Shown one piece after another: positions 1 to 6,556 of a stretch of DNA of 11,006 nucleotides. The notes beneath the pieces were generated by a model. That model had not been told where the DNA came from, searched no databases, and saw only the letters and a list, made by a program, of their open reading frames with translations. Both the position numbers and the translations under genes were made by a program. The stretch is from contig CAYUVF010000085.1 in NCBI GenBank assembly GCA_964448045.1, positions 1 through 11,006 of the forward strand, read 5' to 3'. This DNA is from CAYUVF01 sp964448045 (lineage in GTDB: Bacteria; Bacteroidota; Rhodothermia; Rhodothermales; Salinibacteraceae). The first letter of the stretch is position 1. Every line of letters starts with the position of its first letter.

Positions 1-26
1 AGTTCAGACGTGTGCTCTTCCGATCT
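1..26. other. Illumina TruSeq adapter remnant at the contig end
   Basis: The first 26 bases match, base for base as I remember it, the 3' part of the TruSeq read-2 adapter: they begin agttcagacgtgtgctc and end ttccgatct, immediately before genomic sequence. This is technical sequence and not part of the organism. The genomic part begins at 27, where the dnaE reading frame is already underway on the minus strand. Any reading frame extended into these bases is artificial. Confidence 0.97.
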
Positions 27-485
27 CAGGATCGTCTGGAGCACCTCGCCCTGCAGGCAGCAGGTGGTCGCGATAAGGCCCTCGGCGTGCTCCGCAATCA
101 GGTCGTGATCGATGCGCGGCTTGTAGTAGAAGCCCTCGGTGAACGACTTCGACGAGAGGGTCATCAAGTTCTGATAGCCCGTCTCGTTCTTCGCAAGCAG
201 CACCTGATGGTAGCGCGTGCGGTCGCGCTGGTCGTCGATGCCGCTGGGCGTCACGTAAAACTCACAGCCGATGATCGGCTCGACGCCCTTATCCTTCGCC
301 GTGGTGTAAAACTCGGGGACGCCGTAGAGATTGCCGTGGTCGGTGATGGCAACGGAGGGGATGCCTTTTTCTTTGGCGCGGCCGAGGAGCGTGTCGATGC
401 CGGCGGCGCCGTCGAGGAGGGAGTACTGCGTGTGGCAGTGGAGGTGGCAGAAGTCGGGCATGCAGCGGAGGGGGCGCGGGTTCAT
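27..485 (-). CDS. dnaE: DNA polymerase III alpha subunit, N-terminal PHP domain (partial)
   Basis: This is the first 153 codons of the replicative polymerase catalytic subunit; the rest lies beyond the adapter-marked contig end. Full family members are about 1,100-1,200 residues, so only the PHP domain is visible. Recognisable blocks are HLHCHTQYSLLDGA (residues 14-27), ITDHGNLYG (47-55), EPIIGCEFYV (69-78), RYHQVLLAKNETGYQNL (91-107) and the TTCCLQGEV block (140-148). The PHP metal-ligand positions I can align (His16, His18, Asp25, His50, Glu75, His93, Cys143) are all kept, unlike the degenerate PHP of E. coli. The start is uncertain: ATG at 485 or Met9 at 461 (MPDFCHLHCH), neither with a clear ribosome binding site. 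The gene diverges from the ArgB-like gene at 675. Confidence 0.95.
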
Positions 486-674
486 TCGGGGGAGTGGAGA
501 CGCATGTTGTAAGAAAGGAGGCGAGCGCGCTTCCGTCAACCGATAGGAATCGATTGGGACCGTTTTCACGGAGTGTGGCTTTACCGAAATCTCTCTTCGA
601 CGTACTGAACGTTTGCGCCATCAGGCGTATAAATGGCGTTCCATACCCCCAGACCACCGATTGGCACGCTCCGC
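486..674. promoter_or_regulatory. Divergent intergenic region between dnaE and the ArgB-like gene
   Basis: This 189-bp stretch must hold the start signals of both divergent genes unless they are leaderless. The only promoter-like element I can point to is TATAAA at 628-633 on the plus strand, a good -10 match with no convincing -35 at the right distance. If it is used, transcription would start near 640. That would exclude the upstream ATG at 633 and favour 675 as start of the ArgB-like gene. On the minus strand nothing stands out; TTGACG occurs there but without a well-spaced -10. A seven-codon reading frame (505-482) abuts dnaE. Confidence 0.3.
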
Positions 675-1418
675 ATGGCTGAACCCGCTGTTCGCACGCC
701 TCTCTATATCCTGTACCTCGACGCCCATCATCTCGGCGATGACATTTTTCTCAACGATCTCGCCCAGCGCTTCCACCAGTCGACCACGGGCGAGCCGCCC
801 AGTCTAATTGTGCACGGCAGCGGGGAGAAGGTGGAGCGGACGCTGGAGAGCCAGGGCTATTTTCCCGAACGCAAAGAGGGCGTACTCGATGTGCAGGAGC
901 CCGATCAGATACGCCTCGTGGAGCGGGCCGTGCGCGAAACGAACCAGGAGCTCGTGGCGACGCTCACAGATGAGGTGGTGCCCACGGTGGGCATCCAGGG
1001 CGTCGACCGGAGTCTGCTGCAGTGGGGGGAGGAGGGGGGCGTGGTGGTGTCGCGCATCGGGTGGATCGAGGCGCTATTGCAGCAGCGCGTGTTGCCGGTC
1101 GTCTCGGCGCTGGTGGATCACCCGCAGCAGGAGCAGGTCCGCGAAGTTTCCACGGCCGAGGCTGCGCGGGCGCTGGCTGAGGCGTTCGAGCGGTACGAGG
1201 TGACCGTCGTTTTCTTCTCGACGGACGGGCAGCCGGGGTTGGCCGATGCGGAGGGCGGCCGTGATGCGGTATCCGTTAAGGCGCTTCCAGACGATGGACC
1301 GGTGCCCGATGTCACGGCTCTGCGGCGCCTCGTCGCTCAGGGCGTGCCGGTGCTCATTAGCAGCCTGGATAGCTTCTTCGACGGAGCACATCCGGATGGA
1401 ACGCGGGTACAGCCGTGA
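675..1418 (+). CDS. Acetylglutamate-kinase-like protein (amino acid kinase fold), probably catalytically degenerate
   Basis: The 247-residue product follows ArgB along its whole length. PSLIVHGSGEKVERTLESQG matches the substrate-loop region (IVHGGG in E. coli). It is followed by a DQIRLVERAV block, a VPTVGIQGVD block (AVGL..GDG), the VLPVVSALV strand (LPVVSSIG), a STAEAARALAEAF helix (NADQAATALAA) and a terminal GTRV. However, the N-terminal KxGG lysine is absent (the strand reads LYILYLDAHHLG), the second glycine of the GGG loop is Ser, the NxNAD motif reads EVSTA, and the late catalytic lysine has no counterpart. A transferase role is therefore doubtful; a regulatory or ligand-binding role is inference. 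Start 675 begins at MAEPAVRTPLYI; ATG 633 would add 14 residues lacking homology. No arginine-biosynthesis genes are nearby. Confidence 0.7.
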   Translation: MAEPAVRTPLYILYLDAHHLGDDIFLNDLAQRFHQSTTGEPPSLIVHGSGEKVERTLESQGYFPERKEGVLDVQEPDQIRLVERAVRETNQELVATLTDEVVPTVGIQGVDRSLLQWGEEGGVVVSRIGWIEALLQQRVLPVVSALVDHPQQEQVREVSTAEAARALAEAFERYEVTVVFFSTDGQPGLADAEGGRDAVSVKALPDDGPVPDVTALRRLVAQGVPVLISSLDSFFDGAHPDGTRVQP

Positions 1419-1476
1419 ACCTTTGGATAAATCGGGATACAAGGCAGATCGGCCCTGAAAAACGCCCAAAACCGGC

Positions 1477-1505
1477 TTGACAGCGGTTTAAGGGGATGTT
1501 ATGTT
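1477..1505 (+). promoter_or_regulatory. Promoter of the histone H1-like gene
   Basis: A perfect -35 hexamer TTGACA (1477-1482) is followed after exactly 17 bases by TATGTT (1500-1505), four of six matches to the -10 consensus. The element also continues as TATGTTCTG, loosely like the TAnnTTTG -7 motif described for Bacteroidota. Transcription would start near 1512, giving a leader of about 70 nt before the ATG at 1581. Confidence 0.65.
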
Positions 1506-1580
1506 CTGCCCACGATTCAGCGAACAGACTGATTTACGTCAGTTCACCTGCACACTTATTCACGAAAGACGAGACTTACG

Positions 1581-1772
1581 ATGAGTCGATTTGAAGATCG
1601 CTACGAGGAACTCAGCGGCCTGGTCGAAGGGGCCAAGGAAGACCTCATGAAGTTCTACGAAAAGGGCAATAAAGCGGCGGGCACGCGTGCTCGCAAGGCC
1701 CTGATGAGCCTGAAGAATCTGGCCCACGAGATGCGCCAGGAGATCCAGGAGATCAAGAATGAAGAGCTTTAA
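1581..1772 (+). CDS. Histone H1-like (Hc1 family) nucleoid protein
   Basis: The 63-residue product is helical and highly charged, beginning MSRFEDRYEELSGLVEGA. Its central KFYEKGNKAAGTRARKAL (residues 24-41) is the hallmark of the small histone H1-like proteins found across Bacteroidota, related to the N-terminal part of chlamydial Hc1. These are presumed DNA-binding, nucleoid-associated proteins. Unlike chlamydial Hc1, there is no long lysine/alanine-rich tail here; the protein ends in an acidic helix (EIQEIKNEEL), so coiled-coil self-association is plausible. Length agrees with the short bacteroidotal form. It has its own promoter and a strong terminator, so it is most likely a monocistronic, well-expressed gene. 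The ribosome binding site is weak (purine-rich acgag upstream of the ATG). Confidence 0.88.
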   Translation: MSRFEDRYEELSGLVEGAKEDLMKFYEKGNKAAGTRARKALMSLKNLAHEMRQEIQEIKNEEL

Positions 1773-1804
1773 GCTCTACCCAGCCTGTTGATTATTAGGC
1801 GTAG

Positions 1805-1837
1805 AAAGGCTATGTCGACCCCCGGCATAGCCTTTTT
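1805..1837 (+). terminator. Rho-independent terminator after the histone H1-like gene
   Basis: A perfect 10-bp stem (AAAGGCTATG at 1805-1814 pairing with CATAGCCTTT at 1826-1835) encloses an 11-base loop and runs into a T tract (1833-1837). It starts 32 bases after the stop codon. The flanking bases could extend the stem (TAG upstream, CTA downstream) around two extra Ts. Confidence 0.88.
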
Positions 1838-1896
1838 CTACATCGGTTCGGTTCATTTCTTTACTCTCCGTTTGCATCCACCTTTCCCCGAGTTTC

Positions 1897-2775
1897 ATGT
1901 TCAAGCGCATCCTGGCTCTCGTTGCTCTGTCTGTTTTCATCGTGGCGCCGGGATGGGCCCAGGAAGCCGCGCCGGACAGCCTTGACGCCTGGCAGTACGA
2001 CTTGCGTGGCAAGTTCAACGCGGCACAGGCGGCCTACAACAACTGGAAAGAGGGCGGCCTAAACTCGGTATCTGTTAGCACGACGCTTGATGGCGCGGCG
2101 CGCAGGGAGGGAGATCGTTGGATTCAGGAACACACCATGCGGCTGGCCTACGGGCTACTCCAGCAAGATACACTCGACTTTCGCAAATCCGAGGACCTAA
2201 TCCGGATGGAGAGCTCGCTGCGCTATCGGGGTGACCATTTCTTCCGCGTATTCAACCCCACGATCGCCGTGGGGCTTCGCACGCAGTTTGCCGAGGGCTT
2301 TAATTATGATAAAGATCCGCTGGAGCGGGGGCAGAGGCCGCCCGTCAAAACGTCCGACTTCTTCTCGCCGGGCACGATCACCGAGTCGATTGGTCTGACC
2401 TACGAGGCCGATTCGTGGTTCTCCCAGCGGTTGAGCTTCGCCAGTAAGCAGACCATCGTGATGATCGACCGGTTTCGCCCGCTGTACGGCGTCGATCCGG
2501 ATGGGCCCATGAGGCTGGAGGCGGGAGCGGAGTCGGTGACGACCTTCGACCGCGAGATCGTCGATAACGTGCGCCTGCAGTCGTCATTGAATCTCTTTCT
2601 TGCGTTCAACCAGCCGGGACAACCCGATATGATCTGGGAGAACCTGATCACGATGCAAGTCAATAGCTGGATGAACGTAGATCTGGAGTTTGTGGCGGTT
2701 TACAACGAGGATGTGAGCTCGGCCGTCCAGCTCAAAGAGGTGCTCTCGGTGGGCGTCGTGATCGACATTATTTAA
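1897..2775 (+). CDS. DUF3078 family outer-membrane beta-barrel-like protein
   Basis: The 292-residue product starts with a Sec signal peptide: Lys3-Arg4, a hydrophobic stretch at 5-17, and a likely cleavage at GWA-Q around residue 21. The mature part fits the DUF3078 family of Bacteroidota. It has an N-terminal FNAAQAAYNNWKEGGLNSVS block (residues 36-55), then alternating strands with many aromatic and charged residues, the DFFSPG segment and a C-terminal run of amphipathic strands ending in VGVVIDII. The family is of unknown function and is predicted to sit in the outer membrane. The gene follows a strong terminator, so it needs its own promoter between 1840 and 1896, where I could not identify one. 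It heads a run of four same-strand envelope genes. Confidence 0.82.
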   Translation: MFKRILALVALSVFIVAPGWAQEAAPDSLDAWQYDLRGKFNAAQAAYNNWKEGGLNSVSVSTTLDGAARREGDRWIQEHTMRLAYGLLQQDTLDFRKSEDLIRMESSLRYRGDHFFRVFNPTIAVGLRTQFAEGFNYDKDPLERGQRPPVKTSDFFSPGTITESIGLTYEADSWFSQRLSFASKQTIVMIDRFRPLYGVDPDGPMRLEAGAESVTTFDREIVDNVRLQSSLNLFLAFNQPGQPDMIWENLITMQVNSWMNVDLEFVAVYNEDVSSAVQLKEVLSVGVVIDII

Positions 2776-2816
2776 ATCTGTACTGGGCGCCTCGCGGATG
2801 GGCGGGGACATAATTC

Positions 2817-5096
2817 GTGACGAGAAATCAGGCGGTTCTGTTAACGTACGGTGTGCTGGGCGTGGCGCTGTGGCCGCTGCCGCTGCTCAACATCGTGCAC
2901 GTTGAGTCGGCAGCGGTGGTGGCGTGCGTGGCGTTTTTCGTGAGCGGCGTGGCGGCGATCGGCGCTTTTGGAGCAGGGCGCAGCTTTGGGCAGGTGCTGC
3001 TCCGGCAGGCGGCGGCGCTCGGGGTGCCGCTCGTGCTGCTCACCGTATCGCTGCTCTGGGCGCCCAACTGCGACTACGGGCGCGGGCTCCTCTTTTACGC
3101 GCTCTTTCCGGGCGTCACGGTGGTGTTTGCCGTCGCGCTGGCATACGCGATACAGGGCGTCGGATGGCCCCGGCCCCGGCTCATACTGATTGTCCTCGGC
3201 GTGGTGATCGGACTGGGCGGTGTGGCGTATGATCTCGGGCTGCATCCGCAATTCTACACGTATAACCACGTTTTCGGCGGTGTCCTTGGCCCCATCTACG
3301 ACGAGCGGCTGGCAGTCCGCCCCGGCCTGTTCGCCTTTCGTGGCCTGACGCTCCTATGGGCCCTCGCAGCGTACGGGATCGGGCGGCGCAGCCGCGGGCA
3401 CGGGAGGGCAGTGCCGCTCACGGCGGGCGTGCTTCTGCTGATCGGCCTCTGCTATCTCTTCTCGGCGCGGCTCGGATTCAACACGCCGGCGTGGTATCTG
3501 CAAGAGCAGCTGGGCGCGCATCGGGCCACCGCACATTTCGATATCTACTACGACTCGACGGCGGTCCGGCCCGATGAGATCGACGCCTTCGCCCGCGATC
3601 ACGAGTATCGCTACGCGTGGCTGGCGGAGGCGTGGGGCGCCTCCGGGCCCGATCGCATCGCGAGCTATCTGTATCCGGATGCCGGCACGAAAGCGCGGCT
3701 CACGGGGGCGCGGCAAACCAGCGTGGCGCCCGTCTGGCTGGCCGATCCGCAGACACATCTGCTACAGTCTCAGTATCGCCGGAGCTTTGGTCACGAACTG
3801 GTGCACGTTTTCGCCCGGCCGTACGGGCTCCCCCTGATCCGCGCTTCATGGTCGGTGGGACTGGTTGAGGGGATGGCTGTCGCCTTCGAGCCGCCCGACG
3901 GGCGCCCGACGCCGCGGGAGCAGGTGGCCGTGGCGGCGCAGATCGACACGAGTCTTGCAAGCGCGGGTCGGGCAGATGACCTTGCGGCCCGATTTTCGCC
4001 AATCGGCTTCTGGACAGGGCGTGGTGCGGTTTCGTACACCACGATGGGCGCGTTCGTCCGGTTTTTGGCAGAGGCGTACGGAACCGAGCGGCTGCGGCGC
4101 GTCTATGCTCGCGCCAACTTCGAGGAGGTCTATGGCCGATCGGTTCAGTCGCTCGCACACGAGTGGCAAGCGTGGCTGGCGTCGCTGACGGTCGTCGATC
4201 GCGCGACGGAAGCGCTGGTGACACGCCGCTTTGCCCGGCCGTCGCTGTTCGAGCGCCGATGTCCACACTACGTTCCGCCGCACCGCCGGGCGCTGGCGGC
4301 CGGGCGTGCCGCCCTCACGCGCGGCGACACCACCGAAGCACTGGGGCAGTTCCAACAGGCTGTGCTCCGCCAGCCGCGCTCGGTCGACGCGCAGGCAGCC
4401 TGGGGGCGGCTCCAACTCGATCAGGGGGCGGCCTCTGCTGTGGCGGCTCGGCTCGACACGCTGTCGTTCGAGGCGCCGGTGCCCACGCTGACGCTACTGC
4501 AGGGGGATGCGGCAGCACTGATCGGGCATCCCGATCGGGCTCGCGATCGCTACCGTTCCGCGCGAGCCCACTATCCGCGCTTCGAGCCCGGTGGCGTGGT
4601 GCGGCTACTCCTGCGCGAGGCGGTGGCCGACCGGCCGGAGGTCATGCGCGTGCTGGTCTCACGTGATTCCGCGGCGACACAGGCGCAGCAGTTGGCCCGA
4701 TGGGCCGGTGCGTCGCCGGCTGTTCGGGCATGGCAGGCGCTGCGGGAGATGGAGGCCGGGGCGTTTGCATCGGCACAACGCCTGTGGAACTCCATGCCAC
4801 CCCTCACCGATTCAACGGGTGCACCGTGGGACGACCCAGCAGTACACCGGCAGATCGGGGGGTGGAAGGCGATCTGCGCGCTTCGGCTGGGACAGCTGCG
4901 CTCCGCCGAGCGGTATGCCACGGAGACGGGCTCGGCCTTTCGGCGCGTCGGCGCGCTGAATCTTGCCGATCAGCTCGACGACCTCGCTCAAAAAGCGCGG
5001 TGGCTGCAGACGCACTCCCGCTTCACGCATCCCGTATCCGCCCCGGATAAACGGCCGATTCGCAGCTCCGCACTCCGTCTTGTATCTTATCCCTGA
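2817..5096 (+). CDS. Seven-TM membrane protein fused to a HELVH zinc peptidase (peptidase MA-like) and TPR-like C-terminal region
   Basis: The 759-residue product has three parts. Residues 6-219 carry about seven hydrophobic segments (near 6-27, 31-53, 63-82, 91-112, 121-141, 171-189, 199-218). Positively charged loops GRSFGQVLLR, GWPRPR and GRRSRGHGR place the following part in the periplasm by the positive-inside rule. Residues about 235-455 form a gluzincin domain: FGHELVHVF gives His326, Glu327 and His330, and WSVGLVEGMAV supplies Glu351 as likely third ligand, as in peptidase MA and M1 families. From about 485 to the end the sequence is alanine- and arginine-rich and helical, with TPR-like units (RALAAGRAALTRGDTTEALG). 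The substrate is unknown. The start is GTG at 2817, 41 bp after the DUF3078 gene, preceded only by a loose GGGG; no in-frame ATG fits. Confidence 0.8.
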   Translation: MTRNQAVLLTYGVLGVALWPLPLLNIVHVESAAVVACVAFFVSGVAAIGAFGAGRSFGQVLLRQAAALGVPLVLLTVSLLWAPNCDYGRGLLFYALFPGVTVVFAVALAYAIQGVGWPRPRLILIVLGVVIGLGGVAYDLGLHPQFYTYNHVFGGVLGPIYDERLAVRPGLFAFRGLTLLWALAAYGIGRRSRGHGRAVPLTAGVLLLIGLCYLFSARLGFNTPAWYLQEQLGAHRATAHFDIYYDSTAVRPDEIDAFARDHEYRYAWLAEAWGASGPDRIASYLYPDAGTKARLTGARQTSVAPVWLADPQTHLLQSQYRRSFGHELVHVFARPYGLPLIRASWSVGLVEGMAVAFEPPDGRPTPREQVAVAAQIDTSLASAGRADDLAARFSPIGFWTGRGAVSYTTMGAFVRFLAEAYGTERLRRVYARANFEEVYGRSVQSLAHEWQAWLASLTVVDRATEALVTRRFARPSLFERRCPHYVPPHRRALAAGRAALTRGDTTEALGQFQQAVLRQPRSVDAQAAWGRLQLDQGAASAVAARLDTLSFEAPVPTLTLLQGDAAALIGHPDRARDRYRSARAHYPRFEPGGVVRLLLREAVADRPEVMRVLVSRDSAATQAQQLARWAGASPAVRAWQALREMEAGAFASAQRLWNSMPPLTDSTGAPWDDPAVHRQIGGWKAICALRLGQLRSAERYATETGSAFRRVGALNLADQLDDLAQKARWLQTHSRFTHPVSAPDKRPIRSSALRLVSYP

Positions 5097-5110
5097 TCTG
5101 GTGGTATTTT
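5080..5110 (+). promoter_or_regulatory. Possible promoter upstream of the T9SS plug gene
   Basis: TTGTAT at 5080-5085 and TATTTT at 5105-5110 are separated by 19 bases. The second element reads on as TATTTTCTG, which resembles the TATGTTCTG at 1500-1508. It overlaps the 3' end of the peptidase gene and lies about 40 bases before the plug start. The spacing is long for a housekeeping promoter, so this is tentative. Confidence 0.22.
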
Positions 5111-5151
5111 CTGTGCGCTTCCACATCCTTCGTTCATTGTCCCGGCGTCGT

Positions 5152-6468
5152 ATGTATTTCAGATGGACCTGCGTGGTGCTTATCGCGCTGGTGATGGGGG
5201 TTGGGCTGGCAGGATGCGCCGGCTCGCGCGCACCCGAGGCGGATGAAGAGACGACGGATGACGCGCCCCCCGACGGGCAGCAAGCCGGGCTCCGGCTGGC
5301 CGAGGCCACGGATGAGGTGCGCACGATTCAGCTCTACGCGGGCAGCGACGAGCAGCAGCTTCCCATCTTATCGCTGCAGCAGAACGACGGCGTCCTCACG
5401 CTGGAATTCGACCTGATGGCTTCGCAGGGGCGGCCGCTCTCGGTCTATTTCTACCACGCCGATCGGTTGTGGCGGCGCGACCTGAGCCCCGCACAGTATC
5501 TATCGTCGTTTCAGAACGACAATCTGCTCGACTACCAATCCTCGCGCGGGACGGTCATCCCGTACGTGCATTACGCGTATCGCTTCCCCAATCAGGATAT
5601 CGACTTTCGCGTGAGCGGCAACTATGTCGTGCGCGTGACCGAGCAGGGCCGCGAGGGCGATGTGCTTTTCGAGCGCGCCTTCTTTGTGAGCGAGCAGGCC
5701 GGCCCGGTGCAACTCGGTATTCAGGACATCGTCGTGAGCGGGCAGCGCGAATCCTCCGATATTCCTACGGCCCGGTTCACACCGCCGTCCCAGTTGCGGG
5801 GCGATCCGTTTAGCTATGAGGTGTGCTTCGTGCGCAACGCGCAGTTCGAGCAGGCTCGGTGTGCGGAGCGGCCTCGGCTGTCGAGCATGCCGGCACTGGA
5901 GTTCGACCTGCTGCGCGAGCGGGCTTTTGCACCCACGACGGCGCGCTACTTCCTCGACCTCAGCCGCATCACCGTCGGCGGCTCTATTGCGGGTACCGAC
6001 CGTAGCGCATCGCCCTACCGGGTGACGCTGCGCCCCGATTATGCCCGCTTCGCCAACACGCCCCTGACGTCCGACCTCAACGGGCAGACGGTCATCGAAC
6101 AGGTGGTGCGCGACGTGGGCGAGCCCGACCTGGAAGCCGAGTACGTGACGACGCAGTTCCGTTTCATCCCGCCCAATGAGCAGCCCTTCAGCCGCGAAGT
6201 CGTCGTTGCGGGTAGCTTCACCGGCGGCCGCTACAATGACGACTACCGCCTCCGCTGGACCGCTGATCGGGGACGCTATGAGGGCGAGGTGCTTCTTAAA
6301 CAGGGCCACTACGAATACTACTACGACTCGGCCGATCCGGCGCTGGAGCGCACCATCCGTCAGTCGTTACCCCTCATGCGCGAACGCTACACCGCTTTTG
6401 TATATTACGACGATCCTACGCTCAATACCGATCGGCTCATTGCCGTTCAGAGTGTTCAAAGCCAGTAG
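5152..6468 (+). CDS. Type IX secretion system plug protein (DUF5103 family), lipoprotein form
   Basis: The 438-residue product begins with Arg4 and a hydrophobic stretch ending in a lipobox, LAGC, with Cys22 as the lipid-bearing residue; the next residue is Ala, consistent with outer-membrane sorting. The rest follows the DUF5103/T9SS plug family: a TIQLYAGSDEQQLPILSLQQ strand, LTLEFDLM, the SVYFYHADRLWRRDLSPAQY segment, PYVHYAYRFPN, FRVSGNYVVRV and the C-terminal GSFTGGRYNDDYRLRWT and LKQGHYEYYYDS blocks. In Flavobacterium the plug closes the periplasmic side of the SprA translocon; here the same role is inferred. The start at 5152 is chosen for its signal peptide; the same frame is open from 4963, but that extension overlaps the upstream gene. 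No other T9SS gene is in the window. Confidence 0.85.
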   Translation: MYFRWTCVVLIALVMGVGLAGCAGSRAPEADEETTDDAPPDGQQAGLRLAEATDEVRTIQLYAGSDEQQLPILSLQQNDGVLTLEFDLMASQGRPLSVYFYHADRLWRRDLSPAQYLSSFQNDNLLDYQSSRGTVIPYVHYAYRFPNQDIDFRVSGNYVVRVTEQGREGDVLFERAFFVSEQAGPVQLGIQDIVVSGQRESSDIPTARFTPPSQLRGDPFSYEVCFVRNAQFEQARCAERPRLSSMPALEFDLLRERAFAPTTARYFLDLSRITVGGSIAGTDRSASPYRVTLRPDYARFANTPLTSDLNGQTVIEQVVRDVGEPDLEAEYVTTQFRFIPPNEQPFSREVVVAGSFTGGRYNDDYRLRWTADRGRYEGEVLLKQGHYEYYYDSADPALERTIRQSLPLMRERYTAFVYYDDPTLNTDRLIAVQSVQSQ

Positions 6469-6556
6469 GCCGGGCGTGAGCCGACCGCTTCCTGCGTCGT
6501 CCTGCTCGCCGTACTGGTGCTACCCTCACCGTTTACAAATCAACCCCTCAGTAGTA

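Noticed and set aside
12..512. Plus-strand reading frame of 166 codons at the left end
   Set aside because: It is the antisense shadow of the dnaE PHP domain, begins inside the adapter and has no family resemblance.
514..521. Perfect Shine-Dalgarno-like AAAGGAGG on the plus strand
   Set aside because: No start codon lies within a usable distance downstream, so it is likely chance.
633..674. Upstream ATG of the ArgB-like gene
   Set aside because: The added 14 residues (proline-rich) do not match the family, and a TATAAA element at 628-633 would overlap this ATG.
1522..1545. Inverted repeat GAAC...GTTC with inner TGA/TCA in the histone H1-like gene leader
   Set aside because: The stem is short and carries a four-base bulge; too weak to call as an operator or RNA element without comparison to relatives.
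4963..5151. N-terminal extension of the T9SS plug frame
   Set aside because: It overlaps the 3' end of the peptidase gene and lacks a signal peptide at its start; the Met at 5152 begins a clean lipoprotein signal.
6176..6556. N-terminal extension of the metalloprotease frame by 127 codons
   Set aside because: It overlaps the plug gene, is Ser/Thr/Arg-rich shadow sequence, and the lipobox signal peptide starts at 6557.
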